Of a stretch of DNA of 56,280 nucleotides, positions 47,496-56,280 are shown piece by piece; position 1 is the stretch's first letter, and each line of letters opens with the position of its first letter. The DNA lies in IMG/VR virus record IMGVR_UViG_3300030090_004227, positions 1,392 through 57,671 of that record, one strand, 5' to 3'. The notes under the pieces are model-generated. The model was not told where the DNA came from and made no database searches. It was given only the letters and a program-made list of their open reading frames with translations. A program made the position numbers and the translations under genes. Origin of the DNA: a virus.

Positions 47496-50128
47496 TGCCG
47501 TTACTATCACAATCTGAAAAAGAAGTAAAACGTATGCGACAAACTATGGGTGTTGGCGTTGCTGACTCTCAGCCAGGTACAAACGATATGAATGATGGGG
47601 CAACCCAACTTGCTGTTATTGATGGTGTAGTTACTGACGTTAAAAAAGTTAATGGTCAGCTTTATCATAATAGAATTTTTACATCATTTGAAGAAGAGGC
47701 TGATACGATTCTTAATGAAGAGTCTGTAATTAAAGTTCAGCATAAGCTTACAGGAAATCCTGTAATTGATCCTGGTTTCCAATCTGACACATTTTCTAGT
47801 GGGTTTACAGGGAATGGATATAAGCTTGACAAAGATACAAGTGTAAATGAATATAATTTTGAAGTAGATAATATGATAGTTCGTGGTACAATGTCTGTAT
47901 ATGAGCTTCTTATCCAACAAATCAGAGCAACTAATGGAGGAATTTTTGTTACATCTTCAGCTAAAGTAGAAAGTTCTAGTAGTCTGAGTGCAAGTGATGA
48001 CTCAGGAACAATTACGTTTGATGATCCTTCGGGAAATACTCCTGCTATTTGTCCTTTTGCAGATGGTGATATTATCATGATGCAAAGAGTAAATCCTAAT
48101 GCTACTGTTGCAAAGGGTGCTACTTCAGGGTTTGTTAAAAAATTAGTTTATGAAGTAATTTCTGTATCTGGGAATGTTGCTACAGTTGATAATACAGCTA
48201 ATACACAATTTAACAATGCTGACTATCCTAAAAAAGGAGATGAGTTTGTTAGAATAGGAAATACTGGAGATACTGCTAATAGAGATGGAGTAATATATAT
48301 AACTTCAGATGATACTAATTCTCCATTCATGGAGATATTTGAAAGTATTAATTCTTATAGTGAATGGACTACTGCAGTTCCTAAAGTAAGACTTGGAAAA
48401 CTTGCAGGCATTACATATGATGGCTCTTCTCTAACAGGAGAAGGGTTTGGTCTTTATAGTGAGAATGTGTTTTTAACAGGTAAAATAATAGCTACAAGTG
48501 GAAAGATTGGTGGTGTTAATCTTGCTGCTGATAAAATTTATGTTGGGACAGGTACTGCAAATAATGACAATACAGGATTTTATTTAGATGATAGTGGAGT
48601 CCTTTCTCTTAAAGATAAGTTTTATTGGAATGGAAGCTCCCTTACTCTTGAAGGAGCTGTAACTGCTACAAGTGGTTCATTTACAGGCACGGTTACTGCG
48701 GGCGCAGGCACTATTGCTAATTGGACTATTGGAACACACACTCTTACTTCGTCTAGCGGTAATGTTATTTTAGATCAAACTAATCAAAGAATTACATTAG
48801 GAGCAAAAAGAAGTTTAACAGATAGTAATGATGGTGTCTATCTACATACTACTGGACTAGCAATAGGTGCAGACGAAGTTTTTAAAGTAACTTCTGCAGG
48901 AGAATTAACAGCAACAAGTGGAACATTCACTGGAAGTATTACAGGTGCAACTGGTACTTTTGGAGGAACTCTTACTATTGGAAGTGGTACAAGCACAATT
49001 AAAGCTAGTACTGATGGATTACAAGTAGGACATGGAACATTTGGGAGTGCACCATTTAGAGTAACTCCAGCTGGTGTAGTGACAGCTACAAATATTGTAC
49101 TTACAGCTGCTTCTGGGAGTACTTTTAATAATGGAACTATCTCTGGTTTCACAGCTGGTTCAAGTGGTTTTTCAAGTTCTAATTTTAGTTGTAATACAGA
49201 TGGTTCAGTTTCTTTAGCTGCGAATGCTTTTAAAGTGTATGCTAATGGTGATTTGTATCTTCATCCATCAGCATCTGATATTTCTGCGGCTGCTGGGGGT
49301 TCAGCTGTAAGAAGAGGAATAATACAATATGATACAAGTGATACTAGTGGTGACTATTGGAAGCAGTATCACGATTTTACAGACAATATTTATAAGTTTT
49401 TATATAATGGAAACAATAGGGCATTCATCGATACGGATGGAATGGTAAGATCAAACAATGGTTTTCGTGAAGGACTTGGGTCTGCAGCTACTGAATGTGA
49501 AATTCATAATAACGAAGTACAAATATATGCTAATGTAAGTGATAACGCTAGGTACTTTCAAGTAAGAAATACTGATACTAGTCCTGGTCATGACCATACT
49601 ATGGGAGGACTGAGATGGTATGTAACTGCACATAGTGATGAAACAAATTATTCGGGATGGAATTGTTTAATTAAAGCTGTTACTCCTCCTAGTGGAGTAG
49701 ACCTTCAAGGTCAAGCTAGTCTTTCGTTTAGGGCTGGACATTCTGGTACGGCTAGATGGTGGAATTTTAAACATAATGGAGAATCTACTAATGCTGCTGG
49801 AACGACTACTTGGAATTCAACTTCTGACGAAAGAGCAAAAGAAAATATTACAACTGTTTCAAACGCATTAACAACATTAGATGGATTAAGACCTGTTACG
49901 TTTAACTATACAGATGATTTTGTTGCAAAAACAGATTTGCCTAGTAGTAAAAAATGGGGATTTGTGGCACAAGAATTTAAAAATGTTATTTCAGAAGGTG
50001 TTACTATTCAGCCTGAGCATGGTTACAATGATTTTCATATGTTAAATACTGATATGTTAGTTCCTTTATTAGTAAAAGCCGTGAAAGAATTAAAAGCAGA
50101 GGTTGAAGAATTGAAGAACAGTGGTTAA
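47495..50128 (+). CDS. Second tail fibre with S74 chaperone domain, 877 aa
   Basis: I chose ATG 47495, overlapping the previous stop as TAATG; an earlier in-frame ATG at 47462 lies within the nozzle gene. The body has Gly/Ser/Thr repeats (TSGSFTGTVTAGAG, ATSGTFTGSITG). The last about 100 residues are an S74 chaperone: STSDERAKENI, then WGFVAQEFKNVISEGV. Having two such fibres suggests a branched or stacked adhesin. Confidence 0.85.
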   Translation: MPLLSQSEKEVKRMRQTMGVGVADSQPGTNDMNDGATQLAVIDGVVTDVKKVNGQLYHNRIFTSFEEEADTILNEESVIKVQHKLTGNPVIDPGFQSDTFSSGFTGNGYKLDKDTSVNEYNFEVDNMIVRGTMSVYELLIQQIRATNGGIFVTSSAKVESSSSLSASDDSGTITFDDPSGNTPAICPFADGDIIMMQRVNPNATVAKGATSGFVKKLVYEVISVSGNVATVDNTANTQFNNADYPKKGDEFVRIGNTGDTANRDGVIYITSDDTNSPFMEIFESINSYSEWTTAVPKVRLGKLAGITYDGSSLTGEGFGLYSENVFLTGKIIATSGKIGGVNLAADKIYVGTGTANNDNTGFYLDDSGVLSLKDKFYWNGSSLTLEGAVTATSGSFTGTVTAGAGTIANWTIGTHTLTSSSGNVILDQTNQRITLGAKRSLTDSNDGVYLHTTGLAIGADEVFKVTSAGELTATSGTFTGSITGATGTFGGTLTIGSGTSTIKASTDGLQVGHGTFGSAPFRVTPAGVVTATNIVLTAASGSTFNNGTISGFTAGSSGFSSSNFSCNTDGSVSLAANAFKVYANGDLYLHPSASDISAAAGGSAVRRGIIQYDTSDTSGDYWKQYHDFTDNIYKFLYNGNNRAFIDTDGMVRSNNGFREGLGSAATECEIHNNEVQIYANVSDNARYFQVRNTDTSPGHDHTMGGLRWYVTAHSDETNYSGWNCLIKAVTPPSGVDLQGQASLSFRAGHSGTARWWNFKHNGESTNAAGTTTWNSTSDERAKENITTVSNALTTLDGLRPVTFNYTDDFVAKTDLPSSKKWGFVAQEFKNVISEGVTIQPEHGYNDFHMLNTDMLVPLLVKAVKELKAEVEELKNSG

Positions 50129-50149
50129 ATTACGAGGGAGAACCGTAAT

Positions 50150-50971
50150 ATGGCATTAAGTGATTTTCTAATAGCAAGTAAAACAGCAGACGCTAAACGT
50201 GATATAGATAAGTATAGCCGTAAAGCAGGAAAGGCTATTGGCAAACAATCTAAGTGGGGAAATCTTGGTCGTATGGTAGGTGAAAAATTATTACCAGCGG
50301 CAGCCACAGCTGCTCTTGGCCCTCTTGGATGGGCTGGTAGTGCATTAGCTGCTGGGGCAGGTTCTTATCTTGGAGGAAAATTAGGAAGAGCAGGAGCAAA
50401 AGCAACAGGAGGAACAATTACGAGTGCCGATGCAAGAAAACTTAAACAAAGCAATTGGCTTAAAGGTTCTGGTCAAATGGTTCAGGATGATGTAAAAGAT
50501 ATGAAAAGTATGTTATCAGAACAAAATATGTCTGCAGCTCTTACAGCAGGAGTTAAAGCAGGAGCGCAAGGAATAGCAGATATAAAAGAAGCAAAAGGTA
50601 AAGACTTTAAGAGTGGAGATCTTTTTAAAAGTGATGTTGCGTTTGGGAGAGCAGGTGATAAAGTAGGAGCTGCTTTAAGAAGTGCAGGGGCACAAATTAG
50701 TTCTGACTTCCATAAAGCATCAGGAGGTAGAATAGGATCAGCTATTATCAAAGACGCAGCCCCAGTTGGTGAAGTAATTAAAAAAATTGATCCTATAGCA
50801 TTGAACCCAATTAAAAAACTCCCTTTTGGAGGTTCTAATTTTGAGGTTCCTGAAGGTATGATGGCGGATCTTGTTGAAAAAGACCCTCGAATGATTCAAA
50901 AACAAAGCAACGTGCTTGGACAGCAATTGATTTTACCGAATGAAATTTTTGGAACATCAGGGACTGGATAA
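50150..50971 (+). CDS. Gly/Ala-rich internal virion protein, 273 aa
   Basis: Residues 45-85 include LLPAAATAALGPLGWAGSALAAGAG, a hydrophobic Gly/Ala-rich segment typical of ejection proteins. Ala/Lys-rich helices follow. First of three genes before the giant protein. Comparable in position to internal virion proteins of podoviruses (such as T7 gp14). Confidence 0.6.
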   Translation: MALSDFLIASKTADAKRDIDKYSRKAGKAIGKQSKWGNLGRMVGEKLLPAAATAALGPLGWAGSALAAGAGSYLGGKLGRAGAKATGGTITSADARKLKQSNWLKGSGQMVQDDVKDMKSMLSEQNMSAALTAGVKAGAQGIADIKEAKGKDFKSGDLFKSDVAFGRAGDKVGAALRSAGAQISSDFHKASGGRIGSAIIKDAAPVGEVIKKIDPIALNPIKKLPFGGSNFEVPEGMMADLVEKDPRMIQKQSNVLGQQLILPNEIFGTSGTG

Positions 50972-50983
50972 GGAGAGAAAATA

Positions 50984-51532
50984 ATGCCAATGTATACACC
51001 ACCAACATTTGGAAGCCCAACAGGCGATCAACAAGATTACCTAAAACAATCAGGTAGAATACCTGGCGACACTCCTGCTACTGGAGATGGTTTTAACTGG
51101 GACCCCAATATAGATTGGAGCAAAGGGTATATGTCTTTTGATGAAACGCAAGACAGGTCAGCTGTTGAGCTTTTCAGAGGTTTTGGAGTTAAGGACTGGG
51201 ATGCTCAAGACCGTGCTGCTCTTGAAAGCTTAGATTACGGATGGAAAGCAGATCAGCAAACACAAAATATGTATGCAGGTGTTGGACAAGCGATGGGGCA
51301 AACAGGCGCAGCTCTTCAACAAATGAGAGACCAAGCGTCTAGTTTAGCTTCTCAATCAGGAATAAGACGAGGTAGAGGTGGTATGGAACAAGCAAGTCTT
51401 TATGATCAGTACCAAACAGGATTGGAAGGATTGAGTACGCAACGACAACAAGGGTTAGAAACGATGAGACATCAATGGTATGATGATATAACTTCTTTAA
51501 TGGGAAGACTAAAAGCTGGGCAGGAAGGATAA
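50984..51532 (+). CDS. Internal virion protein, 182 aa
   Basis: The N-terminal half is hydrophilic and Pro/Gly/Asp-rich; the second half is helical and Gln-rich (QTQNMYAGVGQAMGQTGAALQQM). Likely forms part of the ejection complex. Its stop overlaps the next start by one base. Confidence 0.55.
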   Translation: MPMYTPPTFGSPTGDQQDYLKQSGRIPGDTPATGDGFNWDPNIDWSKGYMSFDETQDRSAVELFRGFGVKDWDAQDRAALESLDYGWKADQQTQNMYAGVGQAMGQTGAALQQMRDQASSLASQSGIRRGRGGMEQASLYDQYQTGLEGLSTQRQQGLETMRHQWYDDITSLMGRLKAGQEG

Positions 51533-52932
51533 TGGCAAGAAGAAGACACCACGGGTCGGGTTATACGACAGGAACTGGACAAGGTATTCGCAGACCATAC
51601 GCTTATGTAGATAGATATGATCCTTGGGCAGAAGCAGCTAGTGATATAGCAAAAGCTATTACAGCTATTTCACAAGAGTCTGCCACTCAAAGACAGCAAG
51701 ATCGTGTTTTTAATAGACAAATTATGACATCTCTTGCGAATATAGATGCTGATATGGAAGCTTCTCAAATTGAGGATCGCATGGCTACTCTTAATAAGAT
51801 GATAGAGAAAGAATCTGATCCAATGCTACAAGACTATGCGACAGCATTAGTTGGTGAAATGGGAGGAGTCAGAGATATTGTTGTGCATAGAGAAGAGTAT
51901 TCTAATAGGTTTAATAAGACGCAAGATGCCCTAGATTCTTTACAACAACAAATAATAAGTAAAGGTGATTATTCAGGAGGTTCAGAGGCTCAAGAATTGT
52001 TTGAAACTCTTGGACAAAGTTATTCTGATAATATTTCTAAGTTTGACGCAGCTCAAAGAGCATATTATAGACAAGCATTAAAACAAATGGATGAACAATC
52101 TTCTGTTCTTACAGCTCTAGAGCTTCTTGATACAGATAAAGAACTTAGAGGTGTACAACTTGATCCTAATAAATACACAGCATCATCACAGGCTCTAGTA
52201 GATCAAGCAGAACATCTTGTAGCCGCTGGTCAGTATGGTGATGCTAGAAGAACTATGTATCAGATGGGTGGAGTTGAGTCTAGAGCTGCTAAACAAACTG
52301 AAAATATATATCGTACTGGTGTTATAGAATCAAGAAGATTAGTAAGAGATGTATATGCTGGTGCAGGTGACGATAATGAACTAAAAGAAATTCTTTCTAA
52401 TGTTAATCAATTATCTAAAGGTGGTACACTACCATTAAATATTAGTCCTGATGTAATTGCAAAACAAAAAGGTGAAACTGCAGAAGCTATGATGAAATTT
52501 GTTAGACATCAATATCCTGTGAATTATCCTGAACAAATTGATACTATTGACGCAGATGGAAACAAAGTTACTCATCAATTTGGAGATATTATGAGAGGCT
52601 GGGATGATGGTCTTATTTCTTCTGAAGATGCTATTTCTCAAATCATGGGAGCTTTTAATGTATCGATAGTAGATGGAAGAGTTGTAATGCCTGGCAAGAA
52701 AGGTCAAGGTAGAACTAGAGCAGATAGAGATGCAAGTGGTAGTGAGTGGGTTCGTGAGGTAAAAGAAGATCAATACTTGACAAAATCCTTACAAGACTTA
52801 TATGAATTTTATATTTCTTTAGGTAACTACGAAACTTCTCTAAGAGAACCTGTAAATAGACGGGGCCCTCAAGCAGTAGATCAGGAAGTAACCGATGCTT
52901 TAGGTGGAGTAGGTAGCTGGACAAGCAAGTAA
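51532..52932 (+). CDS. Internal virion/ejection-type protein, 466 aa
   Basis: Starts with a basic patch (ARRRHHGSGYTT), then a long helical body rich in Gln, Asp and Ala (SDIAKAITAISQESATQRQQ). It directly precedes the giant protein gene. Likely an ejection or tail-extension component like T7 gp15. No enzyme motif seen. Confidence 0.6.
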   Translation: MARRRHHGSGYTTGTGQGIRRPYAYVDRYDPWAEAASDIAKAITAISQESATQRQQDRVFNRQIMTSLANIDADMEASQIEDRMATLNKMIEKESDPMLQDYATALVGEMGGVRDIVVHREEYSNRFNKTQDALDSLQQQIISKGDYSGGSEAQELFETLGQSYSDNISKFDAAQRAYYRQALKQMDEQSSVLTALELLDTDKELRGVQLDPNKYTASSQALVDQAEHLVAAGQYGDARRTMYQMGGVESRAAKQTENIYRTGVIESRRLVRDVYAGAGDDNELKEILSNVNQLSKGGTLPLNISPDVIAKQKGETAEAMMKFVRHQYPVNYPEQIDTIDADGNKVTHQFGDIMRGWDDGLISSEDAISQIMGAFNVSIVDGRVVMPGKKGQGRTRADRDASGSEWVREVKEDQYLTKSLQDLYEFYISLGNYETSLREPVNRRGPQAVDQEVTDALGGVGSWTSK

Positions 52933-52938
52933 TATTAT

Positions 52939-55900
52939 ATGCCATTATTACGTGATATATCTCCGTATTCTCAAGATATAGGGTGGTTAATTGGTCTTAT
53001 CCAAGACAATGATGCTGATGGGTGGTTAAGAACAAAAGATGCTATAGGAGGTTTTTACGCAGAAGAGGGTAGAGAGGGTGATGATCTTATTCCTCAAGAT
53101 CACGAAGTTGCTTTCTCTTATTTAAATCAGTTACCTGCACAAGATAGAAATCTTATTCAAAGTAAGATGATTGAGTTTGAAGAACCATCTCTTGGAGATG
53201 TTCTTACTGAAGGTGCATGGGAATCTATTAGATATCTACCGAAAGCTGTTGGAGGTATGACAGCTCAATGGGCTGAAGGAGCATGGAGAGCCATGCTAGA
53301 CAGAAGAAACGAAGCTGAACGTAGGGAAGCTCAAAGAGAAGCAACTAGAGAAGGATGGGGACAAGAATATGCAGATGCTTACAAAGAACCTGCTCTTCCT
53401 GAAAACTATCAAAGATTTAAAAACTTTTCAGATGGCATGATTGCTGAGCTTAACGAAGAAAAGCAACGTGCTATGGATAATGATCCTCATTTAAGAGGAT
53501 ATATGCGATGGGTTCAAGATACACCTATTTCTATAAATCCATTTGAAGAGGGATTTTTTGGCAATCCAAAGATACTTGCAAGAGCCATAGGACAAATGAT
53601 TCCTAGTGCAGCTGCTATGTTAACAGGAGTGGGGACAGCTGTCGCTACAAAGAGTCCTTTTGCAGGTACTGCTGTTGCTTCTACTCTTATGGGATTCTTA
53701 GAAGGAACTGATGAGTTTCAACAAGCTGTAGCATATAATCTTGAACAAGGATTAGATATGGATGAAGCTACTGAAATAGCTACAAACGCTTCGATTAAAT
53801 ATGCTGCGGGTAGTACGTTTCTTGAAAGCTTACCGATGGGTAGGTTTTTAAGATTAATGAATCCTGCACGAAAAGAAACCTTGAGATCAGGACTGTGGAA
53901 AAGAATACATAATCTTACTAGCGATAAGTATAAACAATGGAGACTGAACAATCCTAAGAGTGCTTATCGAGTTGATATGCTTGGGACACAATCTATGTAT
54001 GAAGGTATACAAGAGTTAGCTCAATATTCTACACAAGTAGCAATACAGACTGGTTACAAAGACGAAACCTTTAGAGAAATATATGACATACACGAAGCAG
54101 GTGAAAGTTTCTATGGAGGTGTTGTAATGGGTGGAGTGTTTGGTGGAGGAGCATACTTAGCTAATCAATATTTAGGTAATCTTCCTAGCGACACAGAACT
54201 AGCAATACAAGAAGAAACTGCTCAAGATGAAACAGATGTCTATCGTGGACCTGTAGAAGCAGAGGCTACTCTTCCTAATTATTTAAAAAGTATTCTAGCA
54301 CCTATTATTGGTAAAAGAAGAGTAACAATAACTGATCCACAACAAGGTTCTTCTGTTGAAAAGTTGCTAAAGAATCATGCTACTATTGGAGGAGAAGTAG
54401 GTCAGAAGATAAGTGATATTTTACGAGAGGGAGGAGTAGAAGTTTATGATGCTCTAACAACTAAAGAACAGGTATTTGTTGATACTATATTAAAAGGTAT
54501 GTTAGGAAGAAGAAGTCCTAAACTTGCTGAAGTTATTGAAAATCCTGTAGAGGCTATTGCCACAGGACAAATTAGAGTTGATAGAATTGTACCAAAATCA
54601 GGTATTCAAGCAGGAGCACAAAGAAGAGGTTCGATGGTTAAAGTTGAAGATAGCCAACTAATCGAAGAATGGTTAAAGTCTTTTCCTGCTACTCAGATAC
54701 AAGAAGAACTAGGAAGACACAAAAAAGGACTTACTCAGACTGCTCTTAGTAAATGGGCAGAAGATCAAGGCGTTGATATTAGAGGGCATCTAGAGAAAGA
54801 ATTAGTTAGTTCTATAAAAGAACAAGGTAGGATTGATAGATTAATTCCAAGTAGCTCAATGGAAGAAGTTTTATTGTCTGATATGGAAAATGAACTCCAA
54901 AGACAAATGGAAACAGAAGCTATGGATTCAGCCTTTGGTGCTTCTATTGCTGTTGATCCTTTAACCAATAAAGTTACTCAACTTGCTGACGAGGCTGCGT
55001 CTCAATCAGATTTTAAAGGGCCTGATATTGGTTCTAGAGGTTTAGTTGTAGAGGGTCCATACAAAGGAGAGACAATAGAAATAGTCGAGCAACCTGAAGA
55101 ATATTTTGATGCACCAGAAGGTTCTACTTATGTTAGACGACTAAAAAATAATGATATAATTAGTATTGCAAATAATCGTCTTGCTTTTCAACTCCCTGTT
55201 TTAACTGACCCAGAAGTAGTTGGTGAACCTCCTAGAGTTACAGATTCAGAAATTGATGAAATAGCAAATACTCAAGCTATTGAAGCAATAGAAACTGCAG
55301 GTGATAAAGAAACGTCTCAATTTATATCAGAAGAAATAAAACAAGAAGGATTGGGGACAGTCCTTGAAACTGATATAAGATACCTAGAGAATCCTGAAAT
55401 AATGCCTGACTATATGGTAGAAGGTCTAGGTCCAGAAGAACTTTTGGTTGATAAGAAGTTTCCTGATATTAGTTTAGTAACAGTTAAAGATCAGGAGACT
55501 TTTAGAAATTCTTTGCTAGAAAGATTGGAAGTAGCTAGGGAAGATTTAGCAGACGCAGAAGCTTCTTCGGCAATAATTATTGGAGAGCAAGAAGTTCCTC
55601 CTAGACTATCAGAAGTTTTTGACATCCTACTCGATGTCCCTGCAAGAGATGGTAATATAAGTCTATATTGGGAAAATGAAGACCTTGAATTAGACTCAAG
55701 AAGTGCTCACTTTTTTCTAGATGTATTTAAACAAGTCTATGGAAAAGATTCTAAGATTGAAGAAAGATATTCTGAATTTCATAAAATATTTGGCCCTCTT
55801 GGTATTGGTGCAGGTGGAGTAGAAAGAAGAGCAGGAGGAATAACTGGCGGTGTTACTCCTATGGATGTAATAGCAGCTGCCAAGTTATACTCTGAAGCAA

Positions 55901-56280
55901 AAGAAAAAGCAGAAAGAGGAGAGACAGTACCTTCTGAGTACGTTGCACCATTACAAGACTATATTAATTCTCTTAAAAAAGATTTAGCTAGAATAGATCA
56001 AAATTTAATAACTATAGGTGAGAAAACTGCTGAACCTGTCCAAGAAGATTTGTTTGCAAACCAAGGAGAACAAGTAGATGATGTAGCAACTAAAAAAGAA
56101 CGTAGAGCTGAAATGAGTCAAGCTGTACGTGAAGGTCTTAAAGAAGGTCTGAAAGGAATTTCTGCTTTAGAACCTGATCCTTTTTCTGCCTCAATGAACT
56201 TTCCAAGACTTACTAGCAAAAGTAAAAAGGTTGCATCTGAGCATTTTGAAAAGATGTGGAGTCAGTTTGACACAGCATGG
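52939..56280 (+). CDS. N-terminal part of the giant virion RNA-polymerase-like protein (runs off end)
   Basis: The frame opens at ATG 52939 and has no stop in 1114 codons to the last base; its phase matches base 1. The gene has no strong ribosome site. Residues about 205-250 include a hydrophobic Ala/Gly stretch (IPSAAAMLTGVG, TAVASTLMGFLEG), followed by GGVVMGGVFGGGAYLANQYL (about 395-415). Both suit membrane insertion during ejection. Later, RGLVVEGPYKGETIEIV looks like a KOW/SH3-type strand pair. The acidic C-terminal third leads toward the polymerase-like barrel encoded from base 1. I recognise no catalytic motif in this half. Confidence 0.75.
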   Translation, partial: MPLLRDISPYSQDIGWLIGLIQDNDADGWLRTKDAIGGFYAEEGREGDDLIPQDHEVAFSYLNQLPAQDRNLIQSKMIEFEEPSLGDVLTEGAWESIRYLPKAVGGMTAQWAEGAWRAMLDRRNEAERREAQREATREGWGQEYADAYKEPALPENYQRFKNFSDGMIAELNEEKQRAMDNDPHLRGYMRWVQDTPISINPFEEGFFGNPKILARAIGQMIPSAAAMLTGVGTAVATKSPFAGTAVASTLMGFLEGTDEFQQAVAYNLEQGLDMDEATEIATNASIKYAAGSTFLESLPMGRFLRLMNPARKETLRSGLWKRIHNLTSDKYKQWRLNNPKSAYRVDMLGTQSMYEGIQELAQYSTQVAIQTGYKDETFREIYDIHEAGESFYGGVVMGGVFGGGAYLANQYLGNLPSDTELAIQEETAQDETDVYRGPVEAEATLPNYLKSILAPIIGKRRVTITDPQQGSSVEKLLKNHATIGGEVGQKISDILREGGVEVYDALTTKEQVFVDTILKGMLGRRSPKLAEVIENPVEAIATGQIRVDRIVPKSGIQAGAQRRGSMVKVEDSQLIEEWLKSFPATQIQEELGRHKKGLTQTALSKWAEDQGVDIRGHLEKELVSSIKEQGRIDRLIPSSSMEEVLLSDMENELQRQMETEAMDSAFGASIAVDPLTNKVTQLADEAASQSDFKGPDIGSRGLVVEGPYKGETIEIVEQPEEYFDAPEGSTYVRRLKNNDIISIANNRLAFQLPVLTDPEVVGEPPRVTDSEIDEIANTQAIEAIETAGDKETSQFISEEIKQEGLGTVLETDIRYLENPEIMPDYMVEGLGPEELLVDKKFPDISLVTVKDQETFRNSLLERLEVAREDLADAEASSAIIIGEQEVPPRLSEVFDILLDVPARDGNISLYWENEDLELDSRSAHFFLDVFKQVYGKDSKIEERYSEFHKIFGPLGIGAGGVERRAGGITGGVTPMDVIAAAKLYSEAKEKAERGETVPSEYVAPLQDYINSLKKDLARIDQNLITIGEKTAEPVQEDLFANQGEQVDDVATKKERRAEMSQAVREGLKEGLKGISALEPDPFSASMNFPRLTSKSKKVASEHFEKMWSQFDTAW

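Noticed and set aside
1-56280. Integrase, attachment site, tRNA genes, insertion sequences
   Set aside because: None was seen by eye in either strand; the genome looks strictly lytic, though a tRNA scan was not possible.

Overview
The window looks like the whole genome of one AT-rich tailed phage, most likely a marine podovirus. It carries large terminase, P22-type portal, scaffold, capsid, a nozzle-like tail protein, two S74-chaperone fibres and giant ejection-type proteins. I see no tail tube, sheath or tape measure. Repetitive fibre text of this kind is common in uncultured marine phages, so the marine assignment is inference. I see no integrase, tRNA or CRISPR array.

Topology: the reading frame opening at 52939 runs without a stop to the last base (1114 codons) and is in phase with the frame starting at base 1. 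Joined end to end they encode one protein of about 2341 residues. The contig is therefore probably a circularly closed or permuted genome cut inside this gene.

Layout: there are two opposed transcription units. The minus-strand unit runs leftward from about 22640 to 7294. It holds many small, tightly overlapping early genes and a replication/recombination set: Cas4-like nuclease, Sak-like annealing protein, SSB-like protein, DUF932 protein, Dam methylase, DnaB-type helicase, zinc-ribbon RuvC-like resolvase and DUF3310 protein. I recognise no DNA polymerase. The plus-strand unit runs rightward from 22807, through the end and past base 1, to 7297. It holds packaging (TerS-like, zinc-ribbon metallophosphoesterase, TerL), head (transglycosylase-like, portal, scaffold, capsid), connector and tail genes, fibre 1, small membrane and lysis genes, nozzle, fibre 2, and the ejection proteins ending in two giants. 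The units diverge at 22.2-22.8 kb and converge at 7.3-7.7 kb, where a two-hairpin terminator lies.

Most notable: the giant split protein carries a DFDGD motif in a context matching the double-psi barrel of cellular RNA polymerase beta-prime (R-x-P, then D-x-D-x-D about 40 residues later). It sits in the virion-protein cluster, like the packaged RNA polymerase of crAss-like phages, though this genome is otherwise not crAss-like. The divergent region has two perfect DnaA boxes one helical turn apart. With a helicase but no polymerase, this suggests host-assisted replication. A 460-base gene-free stretch (15540-16000) and a 70-base element (13092-13161) look like structured RNAs.
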